Shown here: positions 30,116 to 40,344 of the stretch, piece by piece | Layout of the letters: each line of letters starts with the position of its first letter | How positions within the stretch are numbered: the first letter of the stretch is position 1 | NCBI RefSeq assembly: GCF_047511655.1 | Contig: NC_133391.1 | Span: forward strand, 107,421,384 to 107,485,383 | Reading direction: 5' to 3' | Length of the DNA: 64,000 nt | Source of the DNA: Castor canadensis | Lineage: Eukaryota > Chordata > Mammalia > Rodentia > Castoridae | Program-made: the position numbers and the translations under genes | Notes under the pieces: model-generated | The model's input: the letters and a program-made list of their open reading frames with translations, nothing else | The model's database searches: none | Told to the model about the DNA's origin: nothing

Positions 30116-31955
30116 GTTTTGTGAGACGGAAGGCTAAGCCTATCTCTTAAAGGTTTTGGCCACAGTCCAGTCACCAGAGTTAGCTAAACCCATGTCTCAT
30201 TTTGACGATTTTGTACTTTTAGATGTGTCCCAGTACATTACTATTGCTCTTTCTTGCTGAATTAGTAGCTCTCTTCTGTTGCTCTATTTTGCTTTGTAGT
30301 CACTTATGGAGTTCCTTTGAAAATATCTCAGTGTCAAGCTGTTAGCAGCAGGATGTGGCTGGCTCTAAGGTTGCCAAGACTATATTATCAATTTCCTTTC
30401 TGTCTCAGCCTATATCATGTCTTTTGCATTGATACGCCTTTCCATATTTTAAAATCTTTCAATCTTCCTTTTTCTTCCCATTTTTGTTTGTGTTAGCTGT
30501 GTTTCCTTCTTCTCTTTTTTTTCCCATTCTAATACCCTATCTTTTCTTTGATATTTTCTTATTTTTGACATATTTTAACTTGTACATTTACTTAGTCATT
30601 TGGGAAAAATTCTTCTCTTTATAACCAGGAAAACATTATTTTAAGAAGAAGTAAGGATGTTTCCTGAAAAAATCTCTAAAAGAATGTCACTACCCAAAAA
30701 TAAACTCTACTTCTCTAGTATTTGCAATACACATCACAGCTCAATAAAAAGCTAGCAAGTATCAAAGTCTTTTTAAAAATTCCAAAAGATAATTAACAAC
30801 TTAGAGAAAAACGCATATGCTTCTGAATGACTTTTAATATATAGCACCATATGTAAGTTACACTAAGAGAACTGCAATGTTTTTACACAGACATTTAAGT
30901 GAAAATCTTTCAATATTGATTTTAAATTGAATTCTAAGTCCTCAGTTTCAATCTGCACTAGGATTAATTTTGTTAAAATATTTATCCATCAGAGCATACC
31001 TGAAGATTTTTTAAATATAATATCATTCTTAATTCAAATCTGGTCACTCATCTGTAATAATTGTTTTATATTATATGACTTCAGCTCCCTGATTAAAATA
31101 GATTCATATTATCCAGGTTGAATAAGAAGTTGATATCAAATATTAACTCCAGCAGGATGCCAATTTAGGTTCTTACATTCAGTAAGAACTACTAGACATT
31201 TGTCTTCTTTTTTTCATTTCCCACAGGCATTGTCTATTACTCCCCTAATCCATGATCTAGTATCAAACACAAAGCTTTGATGTGGAAACTAATGATTAAA
31301 ACTGAATAATAATATTTCTTATTAAGGTGCTCTGTTCTCCTCTGACCAAATATCAATGTTCAATCTAATTTGACAAAATTGAATTTTTTCTAAGACTCTG
31401 CAGTCCTGAGGGTTATAACACAAATTAAAAAAGTGATATTCTCTTTCCTTAAAATGTTCAGTAACTTCCGCTATCTCGATTTCTGTAGTGATACAAATGC
31501 CTATCCTTCATTTTTATCTTCAAGCTTTCCCTATGATTTTGTGGGTTATTTGTATTTTTAGAGTAGATGGGGAAATGAGTAGTAGACTGTCCAGGACTAG
31601 ATTCTGTGGCTTGTAAAAAAAGAACTCTAAATGAAAAAATATAATATTAATCATATATCTATAATCTTTCAATCTATCATCTATTGTCTATATCTATCTA
31701 CTTGTACAGTTTCAATGGAACAACCATCCCTTTTAGTTTGAAATTGGGTGACTTTATTCTTAGTACTTTTTTGTCTTTACAATCAATAGTATTAAAATAA
31801 GTCATTATTCCTCTGACTTTGACTTCTAAACTGAATAGAAACTGGGCTTTAAAATAAAGAAAATAAACATTATATAAAGTCATTGTATTCATCTTTCAGT
31901 TTAAATCTTGAAAGTAAAAGCAGAAAAAAGATGTTTCTTAGAACCATGCTTATTA
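30116..31955. other. Unique sequence with a short ATCT-rich stretch
   Basis: No recognisable exon or repeat. A short ATCT/ATAT-rich run lies at 31655-31706. Frames at 30927-31121 and 31698-31892 show no domain. Confidence 0.45.
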
Positions 31956-32062
31956 AGTGCATAATCTGATATATGTTAATATGTATCAAAACATTACATG
32001 GTACAACTTAACTTTATATAAGTTTCATTTGTCAAGTATATCTCAATAAATCTGGGAGGTCA
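31956..32062 (+). mobile_element. 3' end of an ancient (L1M-type) L1
   Basis: 'gtatcaaaacattacatggtacaa' followed by 'atttgtcaagtatatctcaataaatctggg' matches the terminal 3' UTR wording of old mammalian L1M elements, with the AATAAA in place. Confidence 0.6.
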
Positions 32063-32720
32063 AAACCTACACTATCCTATTACATTGATCATATTTGCTA
32101 AAATGAAAATGAGGAAAATAGCAAGTATTGGCAATGATGTGTGACATTTTACCTGTGGCAGTTAGTGAGTAAAATTGGAAAACTGAATCTGATATAGTTC
32201 ATCTATGAATATACTGTAACTCAGCAATTTTACTCTCAGGTATATTCCCAAGTAAATATGTACTTATATTTGGCAAAGCTTCTGTTCATTGTGACAGTAA
32301 TTATTCTTTCCCAAATGAAAACCATTATAAATGTCATTGAAAGTAAATTGCATATACAGCAATAATTCTATATGACAATAAACTACAATCACATTCAACC
32401 ATGTAGAAGAATCTCACTTAAATAATGTTCAAAATAAAGCAGTCCAAAAATCACATATAAATCATTATTGACATGTTATTAAAAAGCTAACAAACTCGAT
32501 ACATTTGTGACTTTATAAGTCAGAATGCTGGTGAAGCTTAGAGGAAGTAGTATCTAAAACAAGGGCAAGTGAATTTTAGAATTTCTGAAGTTCTGTGTCT
32601 TGATCCAGGTGCCAATTACACCACTAAATTCATTTTCTGAGATATTCATATAGCTGTATACTTGTGATTGATGCACTTTTCTTCATATGTGACATAATTG
32701 AGTGACATATGTGCTATAAA
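32063..32720 (+). mobile_element. Ancient (L1M-type) L1 C-terminus and 3' UTR
   Basis: Order fits an old L1: 'actcagcaattttactctcaggtatattcccaag', a region with 'acaataaactacaatcacattcaaccatg', 'tgaatctcac'-like sequence and a 3' UTR with 'gttctgtgtcttgatccaggtgccaattacacc' and 'gctgtatacttgtgattgatgcac'. Divergence is high; the end has no clear A-tail. Confidence 0.65.
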
Positions 32721-33387
32721 AATAGGTGGGTAGGATTTGAATCAGTGTTAGAGATACTGAATACTTTACTCCAGGAGACAATTCATACATGACAGTAGTG
32801 ATCAAAATCAGTTTATTTTTAATATTGCACCAATCGTTAAAAACTCTTCAAAGTTTACAATGTATTGCCTCTCGATATTACTTTTATTATAATGAAATAA
32901 AACCCTAGTAATTACAGATACACTTGTTTGCTAGTGCGGAAAGAACAAGTTAGTTCTGTTAAGAGTAATGGAGTGAAACAGCATAAGAAAAAGGTATAGA
33001 ACATTAAGTACTAACAAATATTACTACTGCAATTAATTGTAAACTTGTAAAATTTTTTGGTGTAAACTTACTCAGAAATATGCATGAGATTAGAACTTCT
33101 AACATATTCCTTGTATATTTCTGACCATTTTTACACCAAAAACATTTCACAAATTTGCTAAGAGTATTTAAGGAGAGAGTCAAGATCATGGATTAAAGAC
33201 AACTAGCAATTTCCTGTATAATGCCTGTGGCTGAAGTAAAACAATGGATGTGGGCTTGTGGGGAGATGTGTGTGTGTCATAGAAATGTACTGGAGTTCAG
33301 AAATAGAGCATCAGCAACAAGGTGAAAGTTAGGAATATTGAATTTTGGAATGAAAACAGAAGCAAAAAGTCCTAAAAGCAAGGAAGA
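32721..33387. other. Unique sequence
   Basis: No recognised gene or repeat in about 670 bases. Confidence 0.45.
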
Positions 33388-33590
33388 GATTTATGTCTTT
33401 CTTATTATTGCTCATGTCTTCTCTTCAATAAAATTGGAGAAGAGGGCAGAACAGGTTCTGCTTGGAAGCTAGGGGGGTGGGGAGGAGAGAGGGAGAATGG
33501 GGGGGAGTGGGGGCCAGAGGGGAGAAAAGGCCCAAACAATGTATGCACATATGAGTAAATGAATAAAAAAAGAAACATTAAAAAAAAGAC
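33388..33590 (+). mobile_element. L1 lineage-A tail with G-rich tract
   Basis: 'tgtctttcttattattgctcatgtcttctcttcaa', a G-rich tract at 33471-33530 with several runs of four or more G, 'caaacaatgtatgcacatatgagtaaatgaataaa' and an A-rich tail. It is 5'-truncated. Confidence 0.87.
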
Positions 33591-34344
33591 AACAGTTCAC
33601 ATGTGGCTTATACTGTCATCACTCCTGGCCCACACATAGAAAGAACTCAATAGCAGAAATATAGCCTGACAGAAAACATTCTATCAGGTGGGCCATCAGG
33701 CAAGTTGGATCAAGGCTTAGCCACCACACTGCTGGGTCTGGTTTACCTTGTTTGACTGGATCTGAGAAGGAACAACCATGTCTGGCCTCTCCCCAGCTCC
33801 CTCTGCCCCCACCCACAACCCCATACCTGAGAAAGTCTAGTTCCAAAGACCTGGGAAAGAGGTGACTCCTTAACTCCAGCAATGAAGAATTTTTAATCAT
33901 TTTTTCTTTGTTTTTGATTTCTATTACTGTGTTTTCCCTCAGTTTTTTTATATTTACATTATTTTCCTTTTTATCCTTAATTGTTTCTTCTTTCTTTTCC
34001 CTTTTCTCTTCCACCCTTTTTATTAATTCATTAATTCTAATTTATCACTACAACATACAATATTCTTTCTCCTTAATTTCCTATAGCTATTGGGGTTATT
34101 GCAGATGTTTTTAACTTTTGTACTATAGTTATATATCTGTTTTGATTTGATGTTGATGCTGTCCTGTGGTTTTATTTCTATCCCCTCAATTATATTGGAA
34201 ATTGAGCCCATAAGAAAAGAATGCTCACTAAGAAAACCCTCACATAAATGCAGAAGAGATATCCATCCCTTCAAATGTATAAATCCCAATACAGAAATCC
34301 AAGAAAGATGTGAATTCAAGGTAACCTAATTCCTTCAAAAATTC
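33591..34344. other. Unassigned sequence, possibly old L1 5' region
   Basis: GC-richer sequence at 33620-33880 ('ccccagctccctctgcccccacccacaac') followed by T-rich sequence to 34120, then 'ccatcccttcaaatgtataaatcccaatacag' at about 34265. The last part reads like the start of an L1 upstream-ORF1 segment and the L1-like sequence resumes after the next SINE. A 131-codon minus frame (33619-34014) lacks a domain; I do not call it a gene. Confidence 0.35.
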
Positions 34345-34355
34345 ATAACTTTTTA

Positions 34356-34791
34356 GTGAGACTCTAGTGATTCACATCTGTGACACTAGCTAAGAATACT
34401 GAGAATGGGAAGACTGTGTTTTGAGGCCAGCCTGGGAAAAAGATTATGAGATTCCCATCTCAACCAATGCTAGGTAAGGTAGTGTGCTTTCATCATCCCA
34501 TCTATGAAGGAGGCTGAAATGATCTCAGTTCCAAGCTAGCCAGGCAAAAAAGTGTACCAGACCCCATCTCAATGGAGAGAAAGCCTGGTGTGGTGACATG
34601 TTCCTCTCATCCTAGCTATGATTGGAAGCCTAAAATAAGAGGATCACAGCCCAGATAAGCCTAGGCAAAAAGTGAGATCTTATCTCTAAAGTAACTGAAA
34701 AAAAAGGGTTGCAGGCATGGCTTAAGTAGCAGTGCTTGTCTAGCAAGTTGAGCACTGAATTAAAAACTTGGCATCACCAAATGAAAAGCAT
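34356..34791 (+). mobile_element. Composite SINE (repeated B1/Alu-like units plus tRNA-like tail)
   Basis: About 436 bases. Three related units each end in a 'gag/gac...cccatctcaa' type phrase (34450-34462, 34560-34572, 34676-34688), each preceded by 'ggcaaaaaa/gtgagac' wording. A tRNA-like segment follows ('ggcatggcttaagtagcagtgcttgtctagcaag'). Flanks ataacttttta (34345-34355) and ataactattta (34792-34802) form an 11-bp target duplication with one mismatch. It is inserted in old L1-like sequence. Confidence 0.8.
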
Positions 34792-34802
34792 ATAACTATT
34801 TA

Positions 34803-35115
34803 ATAACTGATCCTGAAGTTATGACAGGAGATGAAATGCTGGACAAAGAATTTAAATGTCAACTTTAAGAACTATCAATGACCTCAAAAAGGACACAAAA
34901 AAAAAACCCCAGCAGAATGAAGTAAGGATAAAAATACAGAATTTGGATGACAAATTCAGCAAGGATTTTGAGATTCTGGGACAAATGAAAATGAAAATCT
35001 TGGAAATGAAAGAATCAACAAACCAAAAAAATCTTAAGAGAAAGCATCATCAATAGACTATATCTATAGAATGAGTATCAGGGATTGAAGATAAATTTGG
35101 TAAATTATTATATTC
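34803..35115 (+). pseudogene. Old L1 ORF1-like coiled-coil segment
   Basis: A 66-codon open piece (34856-35056) is rich in Lys, Glu, Asn and Gln with a heptad-like pattern (ILEMKES...), as in the coiled-coil part of L1/HAL1 ORF1. The nucleotide phrase 'atcttggaaatgaaagaatcaa' and 'gagtatcagggattgaagataa' is typical of L1. It probably joins, across the ERV, to the L1 sequence that resumes at 40345. Not a functional gene. Confidence 0.55.
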
Positions 35116-35240
35116 AGTAGGAGGGGGTGGAGTGGGTGGTAAGGGAGGGGGTGGGGGCAGGGGGGAGAAATGAACCAAGCCTTGTATGCACATATGAATA
35201 ATAAAAGAAAAAAAAAAGAATACATGAAAAAAAATTTTTT
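35116..35240 (+). mobile_element. Very short L1 lineage-A tail
   Basis: A G-rich tract at 35119-35170, 'gaaatgaaccaagccttgtatgcacatatgaata' and an A-rich tail. Only about 120 bases of the 3' end, inserted in the old L1 next to the ERV. Confidence 0.82.
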
Positions 35241-35284
35241 AAAAAAGGAATAAAAAATATGACTACAAATTTCAAGATTGCCAG

Positions 35285-35654
35285 TGTAAGGAACTGCTGA
35301 ACAAAGACTATGCCATGTGTACAAAAGAAAGATTTATTGAAGCACAGACTGCTGGGCTGCCCCTCTCAGGTTCAGAGTGCAGCAGCTTGGCTGGAATGGG
35401 TAGAGGGGCCACACTGTGAGGGAGGGAGAGAGTTCCTCCCAGAAAAGAGCTAGGCCACTGGTCTCTGTTTATCTGTGATCACCAGAGGGAATGGGTTGAC
35501 ATTCATAGCTAGTTGAGGAACTGGAAGTTCCTGAGATTTTTGCAAGCAGGGAAACAAGCAGGGGAGTTTTGCAAGTGGTCATAAATCAGGGGAGTCTGGT
35601 TTTGGTGTTAGCCTTGGGACCCTCTGCCACCCCAAGAATGGCAGGGACTTAACA
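35285..35654 (-). repeat. ERV 3' LTR (370 bp)
   Basis: Plus strand TGTAAGG...TTAACA. The AATAAA polyadenylation signal in retroviral sense is the complement of the TTTATT near 35332. Compared with the other LTR it lacks a short segment after 'ggctggaatg' (about 35397), which includes the TATA-like sequence. Over the first 110 bases about one position in ten differs from the other LTR by eye. Confidence 0.88.
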
Positions 35655-36024
35655 TTTCAGCCTTTTGTTGGTATTATGGGTGCTGATCAATCTATCTGCT
35701 TCATGCTGAGTGGGGGCATTGTTAAGGGGGAGTGTTGGCTAGAATTTGGAAACTTGTGGGGTTCCCAGTTTTTTCCAGGCTTCATTTGCAGACAAGGCCA
35801 GTTGTTGGTAATAGCATCTGGTGGAAAGTTTGTCTGCTGAGCTCTCCTAGGCCATCCTGGAGGCATCTAAAAAGGCAAGCAATGATAAGGGGTAGGGAGA
35901 AAATAGCTACCAAAGGTCACAACTGACAGAGCAGGCCTTTGATATATCAAAGGTAAGGAAGATAGAAGATTGGCATCCCTTAGTTGGACAGAAGGTTGAG
36001 TTAAGCAGAGTATGTGGGCAAAAT

Positions 36025-36237
36025 CTACCTATCAGTCTTCTCCAGGTATAGAGTCCCGGAAGGTTGGTGGGCCAAGAAGTTTGGGGGTGGTGTGGTGTGA
36101 TGCATTTTTCTCATTGTCCATGGATTCATGGGCTTTCTCAGGTGAACTGGTTTGGTTTTCACCTTTATTTGGGGAGAAGAAACAAGCTTGAAAGCATTTA
36201 TTATGTAAGACCCAAATAGGAATATTAGAAGGAACAT
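36025..36237 (-). pseudogene. Retroviral env transmembrane C-terminal remnant
   Basis: A 70-codon piece. It begins with a hydrophobic stretch (FLLIFLFGSYIINAF) like the membrane anchor of a retroviral TM subunit, followed by a basic tail. It lies just upstream of the 3' LTR in sense, where env ends in a provirus. The surface subunit and the fusion region are not present. Call rests on position and hydrophobic pattern; the motif itself is weak. Confidence 0.5.
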
Positions 36238-36239
36238 AA

Positions 36240-36740
36240 AAAGGTGTCTGCTAAGGGCTACATATCTAGGGATCCAGATTCTGCAAAATCCTGTAACTCA
36301 TAAGAAAGCTCTAAGCTGCTTTATGGTATGGGGGAGTGGGAAACAAAGGATTGGGTCTATTCCCTCAATACTCAGGGAGTGAGCCTATCTCCTTAAGATC
36401 ACACCTAGGTAGGTGACCTGTGGGAGGTATAATTGAGCCTTATCCTTAGAGACTTTGTATCCCCTATCCCTGGGAGGCCAGAAAGTTATTTAAAAAGACT
36501 CAGTTGCCCTGCAGATGAGGGGCTCTGTGGCTCTGTACAGAAGTACATCAACAACATAATGAAGAAGGGTAGCTTCTGGGTAGTGCCAACCTAATAAGTC
36601 TCTGGTTAGGGCCTGTCTAAAAGATGAGGGCTTTCTTTAAACCCTTGTGGCAAAACTGTCCAGGTTAGTTGCTATGAAGGGTTTGTGGGATCTTCAAAGG
36701 CAAACAGGGGCTGACTGTCAGGATGCAGGTTAAATGTAAC
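36240..36740 (-). pseudogene. Retroviral pol remnant (reverse transcriptase palm)
   Basis: On the minus strand, in order: an LFAFEDP-like segment at about 36690-36725, LPQGFK at about 36640-36660, the active-site position reading YVVD (36547-36558) instead of YVDD, then a segment with SKDKAQL and VTYLGVIL at 36393-36467. This order is typical of gammaretrovirus-like RT. One catalytic aspartate is lost and stops and frameshifts are frequent. RNase H and integrase are absent, so a large deletion joins RT to the env remnant. Confidence 0.78.
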
Positions 36741-37430
36741 ACTTTTGGATAAAAGAGAGCTTCAGCTCATTATTATATGCAAATTGACACTCTTAACTTT
36801 GTAAATGTTTGTACCATATTTAGGTAAAGAATAGACACAACACTGTTAAAAGGTGCTCATTTAAGACACATGAACAAATACATAAATGAGCACTGATTTA
36901 GTAGTACTTAAAGCTTGACAAGATTGACAGAAAATACAAGTAATTTCTTTGATCAAATCTTTCCCTATAACTGTTTTTGTAGATGTTACTCAGAGCAGAA
37001 CAATATTAAGATAACCTTATTATTTTATAGACACAGAGAATTAGATTTTAGTTTGACATGACCCTAAAAATCTTTTAGGCAACTCTTAGATTATAGTCAA
37101 CTTTACCTTTGTCACACAATGACCTTTTTATTATACACTTTTAAAACTTACTCAGACCTTCATATAGCATTCTAAACCCTTTGATGGTTTGTCCTTATCT
37201 CTCCTCTCCATACTTGAAACAATCTTTAAGACAAACCCTCTTTACAAAATCCTTTCTCATCCAAAAAAAATTCCCTTTTTCCTTTAACTTCTCAAAAAAT
37301 ACACTCAATAACTATCTACACCCTTTCCAGTTGTTTTCTTTGTAACTTGTATTTTAAAATTAACTTTTATAAGAATTTAAAATTTAAATAAAATTGTTTT
37401 TTGTTTTTTGGGTTTTTTTTTTTTTTTGGC
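36741..37430. other. AT-rich block inside the ERV
   Basis: About 690 bases between the RT remnant and the protease start that do not look retroviral. It is markedly AT-rich and ends at the right in a TTTTTTG...T(15) tract (37399-37428). No recognised repeat or gene. It may be a decayed insertion or replacement; origin unknown. Confidence 0.4.
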
Positions 37431-39225
37431 TGGTGGAGGAGACCATCCACTCCCACCATGGAGATTTGCGAAGGATGAAGCTTACCTGAGAAGTCAGGTA
37501 GCACCAAGTAGGTGATTGAGGCCTACCTGCTACTTGGATGGTTACTCTGGGCTCCTTTGAGCTGATCTTGAAGAGGGCTGAGGTCCCAGGGCCACATCAG
37601 TCTTCTGCTGCCAGGCCCAAGAGGTCTGAGAGGCCTTCAGTCTGGTGGGAACTGGAGTGAGAGACTGACCTACATTGTAGAGGCAAAGAGGGCAGTTGAC
37701 CCTTCTGTGTTCATTCTGGCCACATTGTGGACAGGGTCTTGGCAGTGAGCAAGGTGAAGGGCAGTTTCTTTGCCCAGTGTCCTGTCTGGTTGCATTTGAA
37801 ATAGGCCCCTGGAGGTGTGTGCTGTTGTCTGGCCCATCTTAGAGGCAGAAAAGGTGGTCTCAGTGTAGCCACCAAGAGCTTGGCCTTTCACTGGTCTCAA
37901 GCCTCATCTCAGTTATTAAATAGTTTAAATGCCATTTTTACAAGATCTCTTTGGGACATTTGAGAGCCATCCTCTGCCTGTTTAAGTTTTTTTTTTTAAT
38001 ATCAGGGGAGGACTGGGAAACAAAATGGGAGTTGAAAATAATTGTTCCATCCTTGGAAGATGGGTCTAGCTTAATATAGCAGGTTAAGGCATCAGTAAGA
38101 CACTGCAAGAAGTCAGTGGGGTTTTCAGTTGGGCATTGGATAATTTCTGTAAGTTTGTCAAAATGGCTGCTCTATGGAAAGCAGTCTGTAGCCCCACAAG
38201 GAGGCAGGTGAGTATATAATTCTGGTGGCCAGCATGGTGGGTTCCTGATAGTCCCAATGTGTCTCCTCACATGGCACAGCCATAGATCCACTGGGAGAAT
38301 GAGAGCAGTGAGGTGGATGTCATTGGCACGTGCCTGGGCTGCCAACCAAACTCTTTCCTTCTCATCTGAAGTTAAAGTGGAGGAAAGAATAACATATATA
38401 TCATGCCAAGACATATCACATGCTTGCATTAGGTATTTAAATTCTTTAATATAGGAGACTGCATCATTAGAGAAGGAGCAAAGTCTCTTTTCAATTTGAG
38501 AGAGGTCAGTCATGGAAAAGGGCACATGGACTCTGATAATGCCATCATCTCTTGCCACCTCCCAGAGTAGATATAGATGGGCTGGGTGTGCTTGGGAGGA
38601 GGTATGGGATGTGGGTGGGGAAGAGAAAGGTGAGGTTGTAGCAGAGGCTGAGGACAATGTTGGCAGTGTTGGTCCCTGAGGAGCCAGTTGCTCAGGGTCA
38701 ATTGTGACTACTGTAGAAAGGGAATAGGGTGGTGGATGTTTGGGAGAGCCAGCAGGGGTGGAAGAAAAGGAGTTTCAGCTGTGGAAGGATGGGGTGGGAG
38801 AAGAGATTGATGTAAAGGACAAGCAGGAAGAGGAGTTGGGAGGTGGGTAGACAGAGACCATGAGGTCACAAGTAAGGGAAGAATCTTCGGGAGATGGGCT
38901 AGGAAGAGTTTTAGATTTTGAAGAGGGGTTTGTTGCTGGCAAGGAGGATTTGAACAGTGTTACAAGATTGGAGCAGGGAGAGTCAAGAGCAGGGAGAAAG
39001 AAAAGCTTGGACATATGGAATTTTGGATCACTTGCCATTGAGATGGCAGAAATTGTCAAAATGTATAACTGGGAGAAAATCAAAAGTACCATTTTCAGGC
39101 CTTTGAGATTGATTGTCTAGCTTGTATTGAGGCCAAAGGGTGTTGCAATAATAAATAAGTCTCTTATGTTTTATATTGTATTGGAGACCAAGGGGAGGGT
39201 CCCCAGGGAGTGGAGAAGGCATCCT
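37431..39225 (-). pseudogene. Retroviral gag plus protease start, decayed
   Basis: Minus-strand order: a matrix-like region at 39028-39222 (NGTFDF...HLNGKW); a Pro/Ser-rich stretch at about 38700-39000; a capsid-like region in the 161-codon piece 38172-38657, with PFSMTDL and LTSDEKERVW in the spacing of gammaretroviral capsids; and nucleocapsid at about 37690-37830. The second zinc knuckle is intact as CX2CX4HX4C (37692-37733); the first, upstream, has lost Cys ligands. A protease-type N-terminus (EPRVTIQVAG) follows at about 37500-37560, then the frame ends at the AT-rich block. Several frameshifts separate the pieces. Confidence 0.78.
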
Positions 39226-39277
39226 AGGGGTGTGGACACATCTAATTTAGAGTGTGTGGACTCCATAATCTAGAAGA

Positions 39278-39323
39278 AAAGGAGAGACAGAGAGAGAGAG
39301 TGAGAGAGCAAGAGAGAGAGGTA
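39278..39323. repeat. (GA)n microsatellite in ERV leader/gag
   Basis: GAGAGA units with interruptions (CAGAGAG, GTGAGAG). It is purine-rich on the plus strand. Confidence 0.85.
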
Positions 39324-39493
39324 GATGCCTCAGTGAGTTTATTCAATATAGATCTAGGTCAAAATCTAGCCTCCCTTACGTGACTCAAGCATGGAGAGCA
39401 GAATCATCCAGTTGCTATTTGGTCAAAGTAAGCTGGAGGGGCTGTCGAGCTCTTACCTTAGGTGGAGGAAAGGAAAACAGAGAACAACAGCAA

Positions 39494-39545
39494 GAGAGAG
39501 AGAGAGAAAAAGGGAGAGAGAGAGAAAATGAGAGGGAGGGGGAAG
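39494..39545. repeat. (GA)n microsatellite in ERV leader
   Basis: AGAGAGAGAG blocks separated by AAAAAGGG and AAAATG, in the retroviral leader. Confidence 0.85.
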
Positions 39546-39938
39546 TGTCACCTGAAAGGGTGCCCAAAGGCAGGCATCCCTGGCCTGGGTCACTGTCAGA
39601 AGAAAATGCCCAACCAGTTAGCCAGGTGTCACCATGTTAAGTGGACAGGCGCCCCAGTGGGTGTGGAAGGCATACTTGGTGCAACACTATGACTTCCATG
39701 GTGGTGAGAGAGCAGGCAGCCCCAAGAAGGGTGACACTTACCAAGTCTGAGGAGAGGAGTAGATCAAGAGAAGGGCAGTGGAAGAGAGGCTAGTGGTGGA
39801 TGGGAAAGCCAGCAAGGCAGTAAGGTCTGAGATCCACAGTCCATAGGCATGTGGGATCAGTTCAGCAGTCTGGGTCCAGGAGAGGGCAGGACGCAAAAGC
39901 CAAAGGACCGCCCTGGGCCTGAGCATCCTGTTAACCTC

Positions 39939-39956
39939 TCCCAGGTTTCGACACCA
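39939..39956 (-). promoter_or_regulatory. Retroviral primer binding site, tRNA-Phe-like
   Basis: On the minus strand the 18 bases start TGGTGTCGAAACC, two bases after the 5' LTR. From memory this differs at two positions from the tRNA-Phe primer site. It is where the tRNA primer would start minus-strand DNA synthesis. Other tRNAs cannot be excluded without a tRNA comparison. Confidence 0.7.
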
Positions 39957-39958
39957 GA

Positions 39959-40339
39959 TGTAAGGAACTGCCAAACAAAGACCACACCACGTGTAGAAAA
40001 CAAAGATTTATTGAAGTACAGACTGCTGGGCTGCCCCTCTCAGGTTCAGAGTGCGGCAGCTTGGCTGGAATGCATAGTGGCTTTATAGGAGGGGCCCCAC
40101 TGTGAAAGAGGGAGAGAGTTCCTCCCAGAGAAGAGTGGGCTGCTGGCCTCCATTTATCTCTGATAACCAGATGTAATGGGTCAACATGCATAGCTAGTTG
40201 AGAAACTGGAAGTTCCTAAGATTTTGTAAGCAGGGAAACAAGCAGGGGAGTTTTGCAAGCAGTCATAAATCAGGGGTGTCTGGTTTTGGTGTTAGCCTTG
40301 GGACTCTCTGCCTGCCCCAAGAATGCCAGGGACCTAACA
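39959..40339 (-). repeat. ERV 5' LTR (381 bp)
   Basis: Plus strand TGTAAGG...CTAACA. In retroviral sense it shows a TATAAAG box (complement at about 40082-40089) and AATAAA (complement of TTTATT at 40007-40012), so U3, R and U5 can be placed. It would have driven proviral transcription towards lower coordinates. Confidence 0.88.
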
Positions 40340-40344
40340 GCCAG

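Larger units (their letters stand above)
35285..40339 (-). mobile_element. Endogenous retrovirus, class I-like, defective, with both LTRs
   Basis: Two related direct repeats (35285-35654 and 39959-40339), each starting TGTAAGG and ending TTAACA or CTAACA, enclose 4.3 kb. The 5-mer gccag flanks the whole at 35280-35284 and 40340-40344. Sense is minus: 5' LTR at the right, then a primer binding site, gag, a protease start, partial reverse transcriptase, an env transmembrane remnant and the 3' LTR at the left. Most of pol (RNase H, integrase) and most of env are missing. All frames are broken, so the copy is not infectious. It sits in an old L1, which it therefore postdates. Confidence 0.88.

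Noticed and set aside
33619..34014. 131-codon minus-strand frame as a novel gene
   Set aside because: Lys/Glu-rich start from T-rich complement, no domain, and next to old L1-like sequence.
38257..39120. Plus-strand frames of 65-86 codons
   Set aside because: Complement of ERV gag; the minus strand carries the gag-like motifs and the LTR/primer site orientation.
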